DNA from: Muricomes sp049840515
GTDB lineage: Bacteria; Bacillota; Clostridia; Lachnospirales; Lachnospiraceae
DNA: 64,000 bases
Direction of reading: 5' to 3'
Assembly (NCBI GenBank): GCA_049840515.1
Contig: JASGKW010000013.1
Span: 1-64,000 of the forward strand
Part shown: in pieces, positions 1 to 8,139 of the stretch
Layout: each line of letters opens with the position of its first letter
Numbering within the stretch: position 1 is the stretch's first letter
Position numbers and translations under genes: made by a program
Notes under the pieces: generated by a model
What the model saw: only the letters and a program-made list of their open reading frames with translations
Told to the model about the DNA's origin: nothing
The model's database searches: none

Positions 1-32
1 ATCGCCGTAAGGTTAATAGGGAAACACGATAG

Positions 33-233
33 AATCCGAACAGCACCTATCTCAGCCACACGGTGATTGCCACGTTCGAAGCCAGCCCGGGCGTGACGCT
101 ATCTTCGCTCGGCGGCATCGGCGGCACGGACATCACGCAGGCGAGCGCCGTGCCGGAACCGTCCACGGCGGCGCTGGCCGCGTTGGCGATCGTCACCGGC
201 TTCGCCGCGCGCCGGCGTTACAGCTTGCGATAG
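33..233 (+). pseudogene. C-terminal fragment of a PEP-CTERM exported protein
   Basis: The open frame begins after an in-frame stop at 30-32 and has no convincing start, so only the C-terminal 66 residues remain. They end with the motif VPEPST, a hydrophobic stretch (AALAALAIVTGFAA) and an RRR cluster. This is the tripartite PEP-CTERM sorting signal recognised by exosortase in Gram-negative biofilm formers. Firmicutes do not carry this system. The stop overlaps the end of the opposing DUF1080 frame by 16 bases. Confidence 0.6.
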
Positions 234-727
234 AGGATGTTGCGGTATTCGATCTTGAACGGGGGACCGACGTGCATCTGGAACCCGATCACGCCTTCCG
301 GGGTGAAGTTCTTCACGTCCTCATCGATGGTCGCGCTGATCATCTGCCCGTTCAAGATCTGGATCATCACCGGTCCGCGCGCAATGATGTGATAGGTATT
401 CCACCCCTGCACATTCACCACGCCGCGTAGCATCTTGTTGTCGCCGATGGTCGCGAGCACCTTGTATTTCGGCCCTTCGGTGATGCGCGTCACCTCGCCC
501 CGCCGCGCCAGCACCACGTGGCCCGGCTTGCGTCCGCGCTCCTCGTGAAGATTGCCCGTGAACCCATTGCCGATGTCTAAGTCCGCCTGGTAACCCTTCA
601 ACACCCACTTGCCCACATCGGGCAGTTCCGTGGAGTGGTACTGAATTCCGCTATTCGTCCCGCTCAACTTAAAGTCCACTTTCAGTTCGAAGTCCTTGAC
701 CTTCTCGCCGCGCCAAATGAGAAAGCC
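218..727 (-). pseudogene. DUF1080 (3-keto-disaccharide hydrolase-like) C-terminal fragment
   Basis: About 168 residues match the DUF1080 / 3-keto-disaccharide hydrolase fold of the concanavalin-like superfamily. Visible landmarks are WRGEKVKDFELKVDF, SGTNSGIQYHS, KGYQADLDIGNGFTG, WNTYHIIARG and the ending IGFQMHVGPPFKIEYRNI. Such proteins are abundant in Verrucomicrobiota and Planctomycetota and act on modified glycosides. The usual signal peptide and N-terminal part are missing. The frame instead runs upstream without interruption into a Firmicutes recombinase. Codon use is GC-rich, unlike the adjoining half of the same frame. The call rests on recalled family motifs. Confidence 0.7.
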
Positions 728-1201
728 GTCTTTCATCTTTGCCTGAAATGCGCTCCGAATATTTTTAGATAAATCCTCGCAGTACCACTCGTTTACCAGG
801 CCATTAATCTGCCGTGACTTTTTATTTTCATCAACGGCCGTATCTGCACCGTCTACCACTCCAATAAAACGTATACCAAGATTGGGAAAATCCCGGTGCA
901 GATATTTTTCTATGTGCTCCATATTCCGGGAAAACCGCGCCTGTGATTTTGCGATTATAATATCAAATACGCCAAGCTTTGCATCAACCAACATCTTTTC
1001 AAAATTCGGCCTGGTATCAAAAAGCCCGCTCTCATCATCATCGGAATATACCTCCACAATCTCATAATTGTGCTCCAGAGCATAATCCGTCAGGAGAAGT
1101 CTCTGGTTCTGAATACTGGCACTGCCATCACCATTGTTTAATTTTTCCTTGTCTTCTTTTGACAATCTTAAGTATAACACCGCTCTATTCTTTTCACTCA
1201 T
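728..1201 (-). pseudogene. Large serine recombinase, N-terminal catalytic domain only
   Basis: About 158 residues form a resolvase/invertase catalytic domain of the TnpX/TndX-like large serine recombinases of clostridial mobile elements. The nucleophile is Ser14 in LYLRLSKED, and the second active-site motif QARFSRN lies at residues 87-93. The zinc-ribbon/recombinase domain and coiled coil that bring these proteins to roughly 500 residues or more are absent. At Met156-Phe160 the frame passes into the GC-rich DUF1080 sequence. A GGGGAG ribosome site lies upstream of the ATG. As read here it cannot be a functional recombinase. Confidence 0.8.
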
Positions 1202-1264
1202 AGCTGCTCTTAGCTCCCCTATATTAAAATTGGGGGGGGAGTACCTGCAAGCACCCCGCCGGTA

Positions 1265-1402
1265 TCATTTGGTTTTATGTATCCGCATGACCGATGTCAT
1301 GCAGTCAATTAAATCCCCATCTCCGTAAATCACTTTAACCTTAATCGGTTCAGAGCACTTTCTTATTTTCTGCACCTCTTTCTTATTTTCTTTCTCTGGC
1401 AT
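1265..1402 (-). CDS. Small protein upstream of the recombinase (45 aa)
   Basis: This 45-residue ORF starts at an ATG preceded by AAGGAG (1415-1420) at good spacing and lies 63 bases upstream of the recombinase in the same direction. The N-terminus is highly charged (MPEKENKKEVQKIRK), followed by a short conserved-looking segment around VKVIYGDGDLIDCM. Small basic ORFs of this sort commonly precede TnpX-type recombinases in Lachnospiraceae integrative elements. I do not recognise a domain or function. A seven-base C run (coding strand) lies in the gap before the recombinase. Confidence 0.55.
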   Translation of the reverse strand: MPEKENKKEVQKIRKCSEPIKVKVIYGDGDLIDCMTSVMRIHKTK

Positions 1403-1510
1403 GGGCAGTATCAACTCCTTGGAGGGTCTTATCACACTTTATGCCCTTATTCTTACAAATAAGCATAAATTTATAGAGCTTTCGAGCCTGATTAAATGTT
1501 TTTTTAAAAA

Positions 1511-1545
1511 GAAACCGCAGCAGAATTAATTTCTGCTGCGGTTTC
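1511..1545 (-). terminator. Rho-independent terminator
   Basis: A perfect 15-bp inverted repeat (GAAACCGCAGCAGAA and its complement) with a five-base loop is followed on the minus strand by TTTTT. It lies 26 bases beyond the reconstructed stop of the dCMP deaminase gene. Confidence 0.85.
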
Positions 1546-1570
1546 ATACTTCAAGATACAATGTTTCTTT

Positions 1571-2052
1571 TTAATTGTGCCATATCAGCTCTTTCGCTGA
1601 AATCACTATATAATCATCTTCCTTTTCACCTATACGCATAATCACATTTTCAATGCCTGCCTGTATAATTAGCCTGGCACACAGAGGGCATGGCTTTGCC
1701 CTGTGAACAGTGTTATCTTTGGGATTTACACCGGCAAGATATAGTCAGCTCCCATGGCCTGCTCTTTTGAGCAGTTAAGCAAAGCATTCTGCTCTGCATG
1801 GATAGCTCTGCATATCCCATATCCCTCACCCTGATGCATATTTAATTCCATTCTGGGGCACACTCCAATGTCACAGCAATTATCGAACCCTCTGGGAGAA
1901 CCATTATATCCCGTTGAAATCACTGTATCATCTTTTACAATAACTGCCCCATACTTTCTTTTTATACATGTACTTCTATATGCAAATGTCTCTGCCACAT
2001 TTAAATATGTATTAATCTTAGAAATTCTTTGCTTTCCATTTGGTTTTATCAT
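1571..2052 (-). CDS. Deoxycytidylate (dCMP) deaminase, frameshifted
   Basis: Cytosolic zinc enzyme converting dCMP to dUMP for dTTP synthesis. The first 108 residues carry the zinc-binding and catalytic HAE motif (CRAIHAEQNALL). The frame then ends at 1726, but the next frame continues at once with AGVNPKDNTVHRAKPCPLC, supplying the PCxxC zinc ligands, and runs to a stop at 1571. Together they give the expected length of about 160 residues. One missing base near 1730 (TTGCCGG instead of TTGGCCGG) would explain the break, so error or recent mutation is more likely than ancient decay. The start has GGAGGAG upstream. Confidence 0.8.
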
Positions 2053-2191
2053 CTATCTTTTAAACTCCTCCGCAAAATATTAGTTAATTATAGCACAATA
2101 AACCTTTGTATAACCACAAAATCAACCGATAGTTGCGTGATAATTGGTTGATGCAACCGCCCATTTCAGGTAGAATAAAAGCAGAGTTCCA

Positions 2192-2712
2192 CTAAAAATT
2201 CCCTATGTCTGTGAGCTGTATCCAGCTAATTTTTTTGTCTCTCATTTGTACTTTTCCAGAAATGATAACATGCTTTTCTTCAGAATCTTTCTCTAATTTT
2301 AGATATGCTGTAAATTTGTATCCATTGCTGCCCTTTTCAGTTTCAACCTTTGATACCTTATAGTTTTCGCAGTTCTCTTCAAGCCTGTATGATACCGGAA
2401 GATATTTTATAAAATCGTCCATCGCCGAATCATCTAAATATTTTCCATAATAGGCTTCTAACACATTTTTATCTTTACCACTTTTTCCGATTGTTCAACT
2501 GAAGCAGAATCTGTTTCACCGCCAAGACAATGTAGGTTTCATTTTTTTGACTCTCCATACATCAATTGATTATTTTCTGATTTGGAAAACCACCGTTTCA
2601 CAAAGTTTTCAATCTGTCGGGAGTCTTTGGGAAAGAGCATATAAACTCCAATCCCAATTATGACTATAACAAAGGCTGTTATCATTATTCTGAACACATT
2701 AGTCTTCGACAT
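2192..2712 (-). CDS. Membrane-anchored hypothetical protein, frameshifted
   Basis: An ATG at 2712 opens a frame with an N-terminal membrane anchor (VFRIMITAFVIVIIGIGVYML) and reaches a stop after 57 residues. Coding-like sequence continues in other frames, including TDSASVEQSEKVVK. It then becomes the 90-residue stretch from LEAYYGKYLDDSAMDDF to a stop at 2192. The most likely original product is a single-pass lipoprotein- or DUF4878-like extracytoplasmic protein of about 170 residues, with an NTF2-like C-terminus of mixed strands. At least two indels separate the pieces. I do not recognise the family with confidence. Confidence 0.5.
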
Positions 2713-2740
2713 AATTTAATCCCCCGTATATAGAAAACAA

Positions 2741-3322
2741 CTAAAAATCAATCTCTAAAATATCGTGTAAAACTTTCCTAATCTCAGGCATCCTCTTCCT
2801 TTCAAAATCCGGGCGGTCCTTGAGCCATTTCGTGTTTAACGGGGAGGGGTGGGGTAACACATATGCCGGCTTCCCGTTAATCACCTGGTCGTGAAATACC
2901 AAATCCGTAAAATCCTTTAGGAAAAAAATAATTGGATGCCTGTCTCCCTACTATTATATAAATAGAGTTTTTTACAGCCTCTAACTCAAAGGACATCCAC
3001 TTTTCTGCACATCTTCGGGGCGGAATGCGGTCCCCTCCCTTTCAATTTTTCCTGGATAACAATGTGCAACAGAGGTGATGTAAAAATAATCAGAGTTATA
3101 AAACACCTCATCCTCTATCTGATACCACTCCTGTCTCAGCTTTTTACCGCTCAAATCATTAAATGGCTTTCCTGTTTTATGAACCAGCAAAGACGGAGCC
3201 TGACTAATCTGCATAATTTTCGATTCGGAATGTCCAAAAAATACCGGATGGGGTTCATATCCAAATAATTCCTCACATTCCCTGCACTGTAAGATTTCTT
3301 TCTTTAACTGCTGTATCTCCAC
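2741..3322 (-). CDS. Uracil-DNA glycosylase superfamily protein, frameshifted
   Basis: Residues show an N-terminal CxxC (LQCREC), the segment GHSESKIMQISQAPS followed by TGKPFNDLSG, and, in a later frame, VLPHPSPLN, the HPSP-type motif of the uracil-DNA glycosylase fold. The three frames join at about 2995 and 2920 to give about 193 residues ending at a TAG at 2741. The chosen start is a GTG at 3322 with GAGGAGG eight bases upstream, not the more distal TTG at 3361, which has no ribosome site. Expected role: removal of uracil from DNA. It is broken as read. Confidence 0.65.
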
Positions 3323-3367
3323 GGCGACAGCCTCCTCATGACATAAAACGCTTTCCCTCAAATTTGT

Positions 3368-3689
3368 TTATAATTTATATCGTTTTTTCCGGTTAATGCT
3401 CATATCAATAATATAAAATAGTATCAGGATTGCAAAAGTAACAGAGGCTATTTTTATACTCAGCGGCGGATTAAATACATCAACCACAATTCCAACCAGA
3501 AATGGAACCGCCCATATCATTATGCTTTTCCCTGCGTGTCGGCATATTCTTTTTGTATCAAGTCCCAGAATAATCCCCTGATAAAAAGAAAATACTTCTA
3601 TCCGTATCTTTTGTTTTATAAAAATATAATCCGATAAAAAATAAAATTAGTGCTATAATCAACTCAATTAAAGCAACATATAGTTTCAT
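3368..3689 (-). CDS. Small integral membrane protein, frameshifted
   Basis: Starting at the ATG at 3689 (preceded by a G-rich site), the product begins MKLYVALIELIIALILFFIG, a clear membrane helix. After 38 residues the frame shifts at a run of four G (plus-strand C at 3575-3578). Removing one G restores IILGLDTKRICRH, two further hydrophobic segments (IMIWAVPFLVGIVVDVF and SVTFAILILFYIIDM) and a basic tail to a stop at 3368. The restored product has about 106 residues and three helices. No family was recognised. Confidence 0.55.
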
Positions 3690-3743
3690 CCATAATTGCC
3701 CCCCTATTCCATCAACTTTTTCATTCGCTTCTGCTGTGAGTTA

Positions 3744-4238
3744 TCAATCCAACCCCACTTTCAAATAATCATCTGCTTGCTGTCTTGATTTAAAAATCAC
3801 AATGTGTTTATTTTCCTGATATTTCTCCAGCAATTTATACGCCTGCGGTAATTGTTCCTTTGGAAAGTCAATAATCCACTGTTGAAATTCTTCCTCAAAC
3901 TCCGATTCAACCCACGGCAAATCTTCCCGCTTTTTCCCAATGCGGGATTTGGCACCTGAGAGACAGGTGTCCAGCGGATAATCCATGAGAAAGACTGTGT
4001 CACACTCTTTCAGGCGAATCTCAAGTGTATTCTGATAATTCCCATCAACAATCCATCTATCCTGTTTTACTATCTCCTTCAGCCGTGTTTCAAATTCTTC
4101 TTGTGTTACAGTTGTCTGGTCCGGCTTATGCCACAGCATGTCCAGATAATATAGCGGAAGCCCTGTCACATCTCTTAGCTTTCGTGCAAATGTACTTTTC
4201 CCCGCTCCCGGGCTTCCAATAACAATTATTTTCAACAT
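3744..4238 (-). CDS. P-loop nucleotide kinase, FlaR/topology-modulation-like
   Basis: A 164-residue adenylate-kinase-fold protein. It has a Walker A GSPGAGKST at residues 8-16, the nucleotide-kinase signature LPLYYLDMLWHKPD, and the lid-like WIVDGNYQNTLEIRLKECDTVFLMDYP. It belongs to the P-loop family often annotated as DNA topology modulation protein FlaR; the true substrate is unknown. The start is the ATG at 4238, where the kinase fold begins, with GGAGAG upstream; a longer in-frame extension is non-homologous. The ATG overlaps the upstream DUF1905 stop by seven bases, so the two are probably translationally coupled. Confidence 0.75.
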   Translation of the reverse strand: MLKIIVIGSPGAGKSTFARKLRDVTGLPLYYLDMLWHKPDQTTVTQEEFETRLKEIVKQDRWIVDGNYQNTLEIRLKECDTVFLMDYPLDTCLSGAKSRIGKKREDLPWVESEFEEEFQQWIIDFPKEQLPQAYKLLEKYQENKHIVIFKSRQQADDYLKVGLD

Positions 4239-4510
4239 GACTTTTCTCTCTCCTGCAACGTCACATGAACCATGTCCCCCGGCTGTTTTCCTATTTTGGA
4301 GCGGATGTCTTTGCGCAGACCTATAATATGACATGGTGTGCCCATTCTCACAACTTGTCCATCATACGGTTCACCGTCAAAAGTCGCATGAACGAGTACA
4401 CGGCCCTTTCCAAATTCTTTCTTTACGTCAAACGGAACTTCCACATATGCGCCATCCATATCAATAACCTTATAAATAATTGCGTCAAATTCATATAGTT
4501 TAGGATTCAT
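4232..4510 (-). CDS. DUF1905 domain protein
   Basis: A 92-residue beta-rich protein of the DUF1905 family (YdeI/OmpD-associated-like small barrel). Recognisable segments are YVEVPFDVKKEFGKGRVLVHATFDG, described by position 23-47, and the C-terminal GKQPGDMVHVTLQERE. The gene overlaps the start of the downstream P-loop kinase by seven bases. Function is unknown; many homologues are single-domain cytosolic proteins. Length is normal for the family. Confidence 0.75.
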   Translation of the reverse strand: MNPKLYEFDAIIYKVIDMDGAYVEVPFDVKKEFGKGRVLVHATFDGEPYDGQVVRMGTPCHIIGLRKDIRSKIGKQPGDMVHVTLQEREKSC

Positions 4511-4596
4511 ATAAAGCCTCCCTTGTCCATAGATTTACTATAGTATATCAGACACTTTTGTCAAAAACCAGTGCACTTATTCTTAATATTGTCACC

Positions 4597-5127
4597 TTAT
4601 ATCCGTCTACTATTATGAAATGCCACACATGCGTCATTGGCACTTGCAACAGAAATGCATTTGAGCATAGTATCACTCTGTGTCTCTCCTGGTTCCAGGA
4701 ACACCTGTGAGCCGCCCATAGAAGCCGCAAATTCGGAGGTAGGCACCTGGTCCTCCAATTTGATTTTTCCTGCATCAAGGGCATCAAAAATCAGAAGCAG
4801 GGTCATTATCTTTGTGACACTTGCAGGAGGCCGCTGGGTATCTGCATCTTTTTCATAAATAACCTCCCCTGTAGAAGCTTCCATCAAGATTGCAGACGGC
4901 GCACTTACCTGAAATCCAGCCGTCTCCGCCGCTGTATCGCCCGTGGTTTCTGATACAGTTTCCTGTATGTCTTCGGCATCTTCTGACGCCGTCTCCTGAT
5001 TTTGCCCTGTGTCTTCCTGTATGTTCTCCTGAGTATCTTCATAGACAATATATTCTTTCGCCGGCATCGCAGATACATTCAGGGTGCATAAAAATGCACT
5101 CAAAAATACCGCCAATATTCGTTTCAT
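4597..5127 (-). pseudogene. Truncated D-alanyl-D-alanine carboxypeptidase (DacA/PBP5-like)
   Basis: The product starts with a signal peptide (MKRILAVFLSAFLCTLNVSA) and an acidic, Glu/Thr-rich linker to about residue 70. The peptidase S11 domain follows: ASVTKIMT (active-site SxxK) and SVASANDACVA (SxN motif). Translation stops soon afterwards at residue 176. The KTG motif and the C-terminal beta domain with its amphipathic anchor are absent, and I see no continuation in other frames downstream. An intact enzyme of about 400 residues trims pentapeptides outside the membrane; this one cannot. A stem-loop overlaps its ribosome site. Confidence 0.75.
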
Positions 5128-5131
5128 AGAA

Positions 5132-5177
5132 AACTCCCTCTGCTATATCGTCTATTACCAATATAGTAGAGGGAGTT
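5132..5177 (-). promoter_or_regulatory. Leader stem-loop sequestering the dacA-like ribosome site
   Basis: Arms AACTCCCTCTGCTATAT (5132-5148) and ATATAGTAGAGGGAGTT (5161-5177) pair over 17 bp with one G-U, leaving a 12-base loop. In the minus-strand transcript the 3' arm contains AGAGGGAG, the only Shine-Dalgarno sequence in front of the ATG at 5127. Translation would require opening the stem. No aptamer class is recognised. Confidence 0.6.
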
Positions 5178-5233
5178 AAGGATTAGAACCCCAATTATCT
5201 AACGTACATTCAAGAGGTGCACTCATCCTCACA

Positions 5234-6001
5234 TTATTTTGCGGCATTTAATTCAGACCGCTGCCTGAATGCAATACAGGCGGCAGCCGTTGGAACTGCC
5301 AGCAAACAGGCAATCCCGCCAAATAGCATAACAGACACACCCTGAAATAAAAACTTTGAATTTATAATTGTCTCAAGAGTAAACTTTCCAATCTTCAGAT
5401 AGGCAAACAGCAATATGGATTCTCCTAAATACGCAAACAACAGTGTATTGACAGTGGTTCCAATGATTTCTTTCCCTATCTGCAGCCCCAAATGGTAGAG
5501 TTCTCCCCTGCTCATCTCAGGATTATGGACAGCCACCTCATAGGCCGATGAAGTAACCGCCAGTGTGGTATCCAGAACTGCGCCAAGAGTGCTGAGCAGA
5601 CATATGCATGCTGCAATGTGAATCATATTAATATGGATGTCCACATTATAATAATACATTACATCTTCCTGTATAGCCTGAATTTCATTCAGACCTCCGC
5701 TCTCGGAAGACCACACCACTACATAAATTACAGCGATAAGCCCAAGCATTACAATTGCGGTGGCAAGAAATGCTGATACTGTTTTTGCATTTTTTCCATT
5801 CTGTTTAATCAGAGTAATGTAGCTGATTATGCCGCCCGCCAAAAAAGTAATCAACAGAGGAGAATGCCCGCCTGCCAGTAACATAGTTGCCAGAGACAGT
5901 ATGGCAATATTGCCAGTGAGGGCCATGACTGAAACCGCCCCCCTGTCTCCTCCTACTACTAATATCAGTACAAAAAGAATAAGTGCAAGTATTCCTGTCA
6001 T
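5234..6001 (-). CDS. YibE/F-like polytopic membrane protein
   Basis: A 255-residue membrane protein with about seven hydrophobic helices and the YibE/F-family core GAVLDTTLAVTSSAYEV, PEMSRGELYHLGLQIGKEIIGTTVNTLLFAYLGE (positions about 138-195). Function of the family is unresolved. The ATG overlaps the stop of the preceding YibE/F-like gene (ATGA at 5998-6001), so the two are coupled and may form a heteromeric membrane complex. Length fits the permease-only half of the family. Confidence 0.75.
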   Translation of the reverse strand: MTGILALILFVLILVVGGDRGAVSVMALTGNIAILSLATMLLAGGHSPLLITFLAGGIISYITLIKQNGKNAKTVSAFLATAIVMLGLIAVIYVVVWSSESGGLNEIQAIQEDVMYYYNVDIHINMIHIAACICLLSTLGAVLDTTLAVTSSAYEVAVHNPEMSRGELYHLGLQIGKEIIGTTVNTLLFAYLGESILLFAYLKIGKFTLETIINSKFLFQGVSVMLFGGIACLLAVPTAAACIAFRQRSELNAAK

Positions 6002-7170
6002 TTGTCTCCTCCCGCCCTGAATCTAAATTTTATAAATAAAGATGCAACCAAGATGGATATGGGAATTGTCAGAACGATACCAATACTTTCAACTAAAAAA
6101 CGGCAGATTTCATATGGGATGTGCAGCCGTACAATAGTCAGAAAGCTGACATCATTATTCATCCGAATCAGGAACGTGGGAATCAGACCGCAGCCAAACA
6201 CAAAAAGAAGAACATTCATCATCGTCCCCATAATATCATATCCGACTTCTCTCCCCGAGCGAAACAACTGGCGAAAGGTTACCTGGGGATTTTTGTGTAA
6301 AATCTCCCCCAATGCCGCCGAAATAGTGACCGCCACATCCATAATTGCTCCCAGTCCCGCCAGCATGATTTCTGCCCGGAACAAATCAGCAGGATTATCC
6401 AGACTTCCCAAATATTCCATTGTGGAATAATCCAGGTCCTGGGTGTGTGCAATCACAGCATCAAAAACCCCCATGATAGCTGCGAGAACACATAAGGTAG
6501 AAACAATAGCTGCCAGGGTCTTTTTATTAAAACCATTGAGAAGTAAAAGCGTGACTACGGCAAACAGCACTGATATAATATTACAAATCTTAAAAATGTC
6601 TTCCCCTTTCAGAAACCGTGAGAATCCCACAATAAAAATTCCTGCATTTACTGCCAGGGTGCAGATTGTGAACATCCCTTTTTTCCCTGCAATAAATAGA
6701 AGCAAAATGATAAGCGCACAGATGAGCGCAGCCAAATATACATCTCTCTTCAATCCTTTTATATTCCCGGTATGGGCCTGTCCACCTACGCTTACCAGAA
6801 CCTTATCTCCCTTGTGATACTTCTGATTAATCACACCGGAATAGGAATATTCATTTTGTAATGTAATCGTCTTGCCTTTCCACTGGCCATTTAAGACTAC
6901 CGCTCTCAAACTCTGCTTGTAGTATATTTCTTTGCCCCCGCGTGTGGTTTTCGCGACTTTCTTTTTTTCTGCGTGTATCTCCGTAATTTTTACTATAGGA
7001 GTTTTGTACATCCATGCGTCATTTGCTACAAAGATAAGAATTGCCAGATATAATAAAATTACCAGACAAAATATTTTTCTTTTCTTAGTGACTGACAGAA
7101 TATAAATTCCGCTTTTCAGCTGTTCAGGTATTTTCATATCTAAGAATCTTTCCTTCCATAAATCCTGCAT
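5998..7170 (-). CDS. YibE/F family membrane protein with N-terminal extracytoplasmic domain
   Basis: A 390-residue protein. A first membrane helix (residues about 30-50) is followed by a soluble beta-rich domain with KTITLQNEYSYSG and GDKVLVSVGG. Then come about seven helices carrying the family motif GAIMDVAVTISAALGEI and FRSGREVGYDIMGTMMNVLLFVFGCG. It is typical of full-length YibE/F proteins. The start at 7170 has no close ribosome site; an internal ATG at 7137 with AAGGAA upstream is an alternative. It forms a two-gene unit with the shorter paralogue downstream. Confidence 0.8.
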   Translation of the reverse strand: MQDLWKERFLDMKIPEQLKSGIYILSVTKKRKIFCLVILLYLAILIFVANDAWMYKTPIVKITEIHAEKKKVAKTTRGGKEIYYKQSLRAVVLNGQWKGKTITLQNEYSYSGVINQKYHKGDKVLVSVGGQAHTGNIKGLKRDVYLAALICALIILLLFIAGKKGMFTICTLAVNAGIFIVGFSRFLKGEDIFKICNIISVLFAVVTLLLLNGFNKKTLAAIVSTLCVLAAIMGVFDAVIAHTQDLDYSTMEYLGSLDNPADLFRAEIMLAGLGAIMDVAVTISAALGEILHKNPQVTFRQLFRSGREVGYDIMGTMMNVLLFVFGCGLIPTFLIRMNNDVSFLTIVRLHIPYEICRFLVESIGIVLTIPISILVASLFIKFRFRAGGDK

Positions 7171-7308
7171 ATGTTGAAGAGTCTCTTTTCAGATACCCTC
7201 CTTCCTGTGCTATGCAGAGAAAGGAGGACAATTAAAAATTATTTTCACATTATACCACCTTTTATTATATCGTCAAGCTTTTGCTTTTACAGTATTTGCT
7301 CTGCTCTC

Positions 7309-8139
7309 TTAAACAAAGGGATAAACATACTCTTCCACAGGCTCAGCAGGAGTAATACCTGTTACGGTAATGATAGGCTCTTCTCTCATTATATTTCCCT
7401 GCTGATATTCCCTGATAGAAAATGTCCCCTCAGCAGTTATCCATTCCTCATTTTCCAGCTCTGAGGCATTTTCATAGATGCATCGCACCCCTGTCGGAGA
7501 TAAATCTGCAATACAGCATACCATTGCCAGCCTTGAAATAACAAACTCATCGTCTTTTGGCACTTCAGAATTTTTTAAGACAAATCCCGTCATAACCACT
7601 GTATACCCCTCATACTGTTTTCCATTAAAATCAAATTCAGCCAGCCATGTTGAGAAATCTTCATTTGAGACAGTAATTTTCTTATTTTCCGCATCCAGTC
7701 CCGGCAGTGTATTGGAACCATTGTCTTTTATTTCGGACGATTGAGTCTCTGAGCGCGCAGTTTTCGCCGAATCTGATATATTCTGGGTTTGTGCTTTTCC
7801 TGAAAAATCAGATAGTGTGTTTCCGCCAGTATAATTCTTTGTCACATCCGATACTCCCAGCGGAGCGTGAGGCAGCAAAATCAACAGCATTGGAACTGCT
7901 AATATCAGGCAATGTATAAAGCGGACTCTGTGCTGCGGACGGAACAGATGCCGAATTCCGAATAAAGCCCATATACCCATAATAATTGCTGAAAAATAGA
8001 GATAGGGTTTCATTCTTGGCGTAATATAAGAAAGATATTTCCCACTGCCGGCCAAATATATCAGCATTCCAGAAAACAAAAAACAACACAGACATTCCAG
8101 TAAAATCTGGAGATTGATTGCTCTCACCTTTATCTGCAT
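7309..8139 (-). CDS. DUF1980 / TIGR03943-type membrane protein (YcgQ-like)
   Basis: A 276-residue protein with three N-terminal membrane helices (to about residue 92), a Ser/Thr-rich linker, and a C-terminal soluble domain from about 155. The C-terminal domain contains GYTVVMTGFVLKN, FVISRLAMVCCIADLSPTGV and EEWITAEGTFS, typical of the DUF1980 family (YcgQ in Bacillus). In other Firmicutes this family pairs with a COG0701 permease (YcgR). Here the ATG follows directly on the stop of a COG0523-COG0701 fusion (TAA then ATG), so they are co-translated partners. Role in metal handling is inferred from context. Confidence 0.75.
   Translation of the reverse strand: MQIKVRAINLQILLECLCCFLFSGMLIYLAGSGKYLSYITPRMKPYLYFSAIIMGIWALFGIRHLFRPQHRVRFIHCLILAVPMLLILLPHAPLGVSDVTKNYTGGNTLSDFSGKAQTQNISDSAKTARSETQSSEIKDNGSNTLPGLDAENKKITVSNEDFSTWLAEFDFNGKQYEGYTVVMTGFVLKNSEVPKDDEFVISRLAMVCCIADLSPTGVRCIYENASELENEEWITAEGTFSIREYQQGNIMREEPIITVTGITPAEPVEEYVYPFV

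Larger units (their letters stand above)
1..730. other. Foreign GC-rich segment at contig end
   Basis: From roughly position 60 to 725 the sequence is clearly GC-richer than the rest of the window and uses GC-ending codons. It carries two coding fragments typical of Verrucomicrobiota or Planctomycetota: a PEP-CTERM tail on plus and a DUF1080 domain on minus. The composition switches at about 720-740, inside one open reading frame. The first 35 bases are again less GC-rich and belong to no recognised gene. The simplest reading is an assembly or library chimera; genuine transfer is possible but less likely. Confidence 0.75.
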
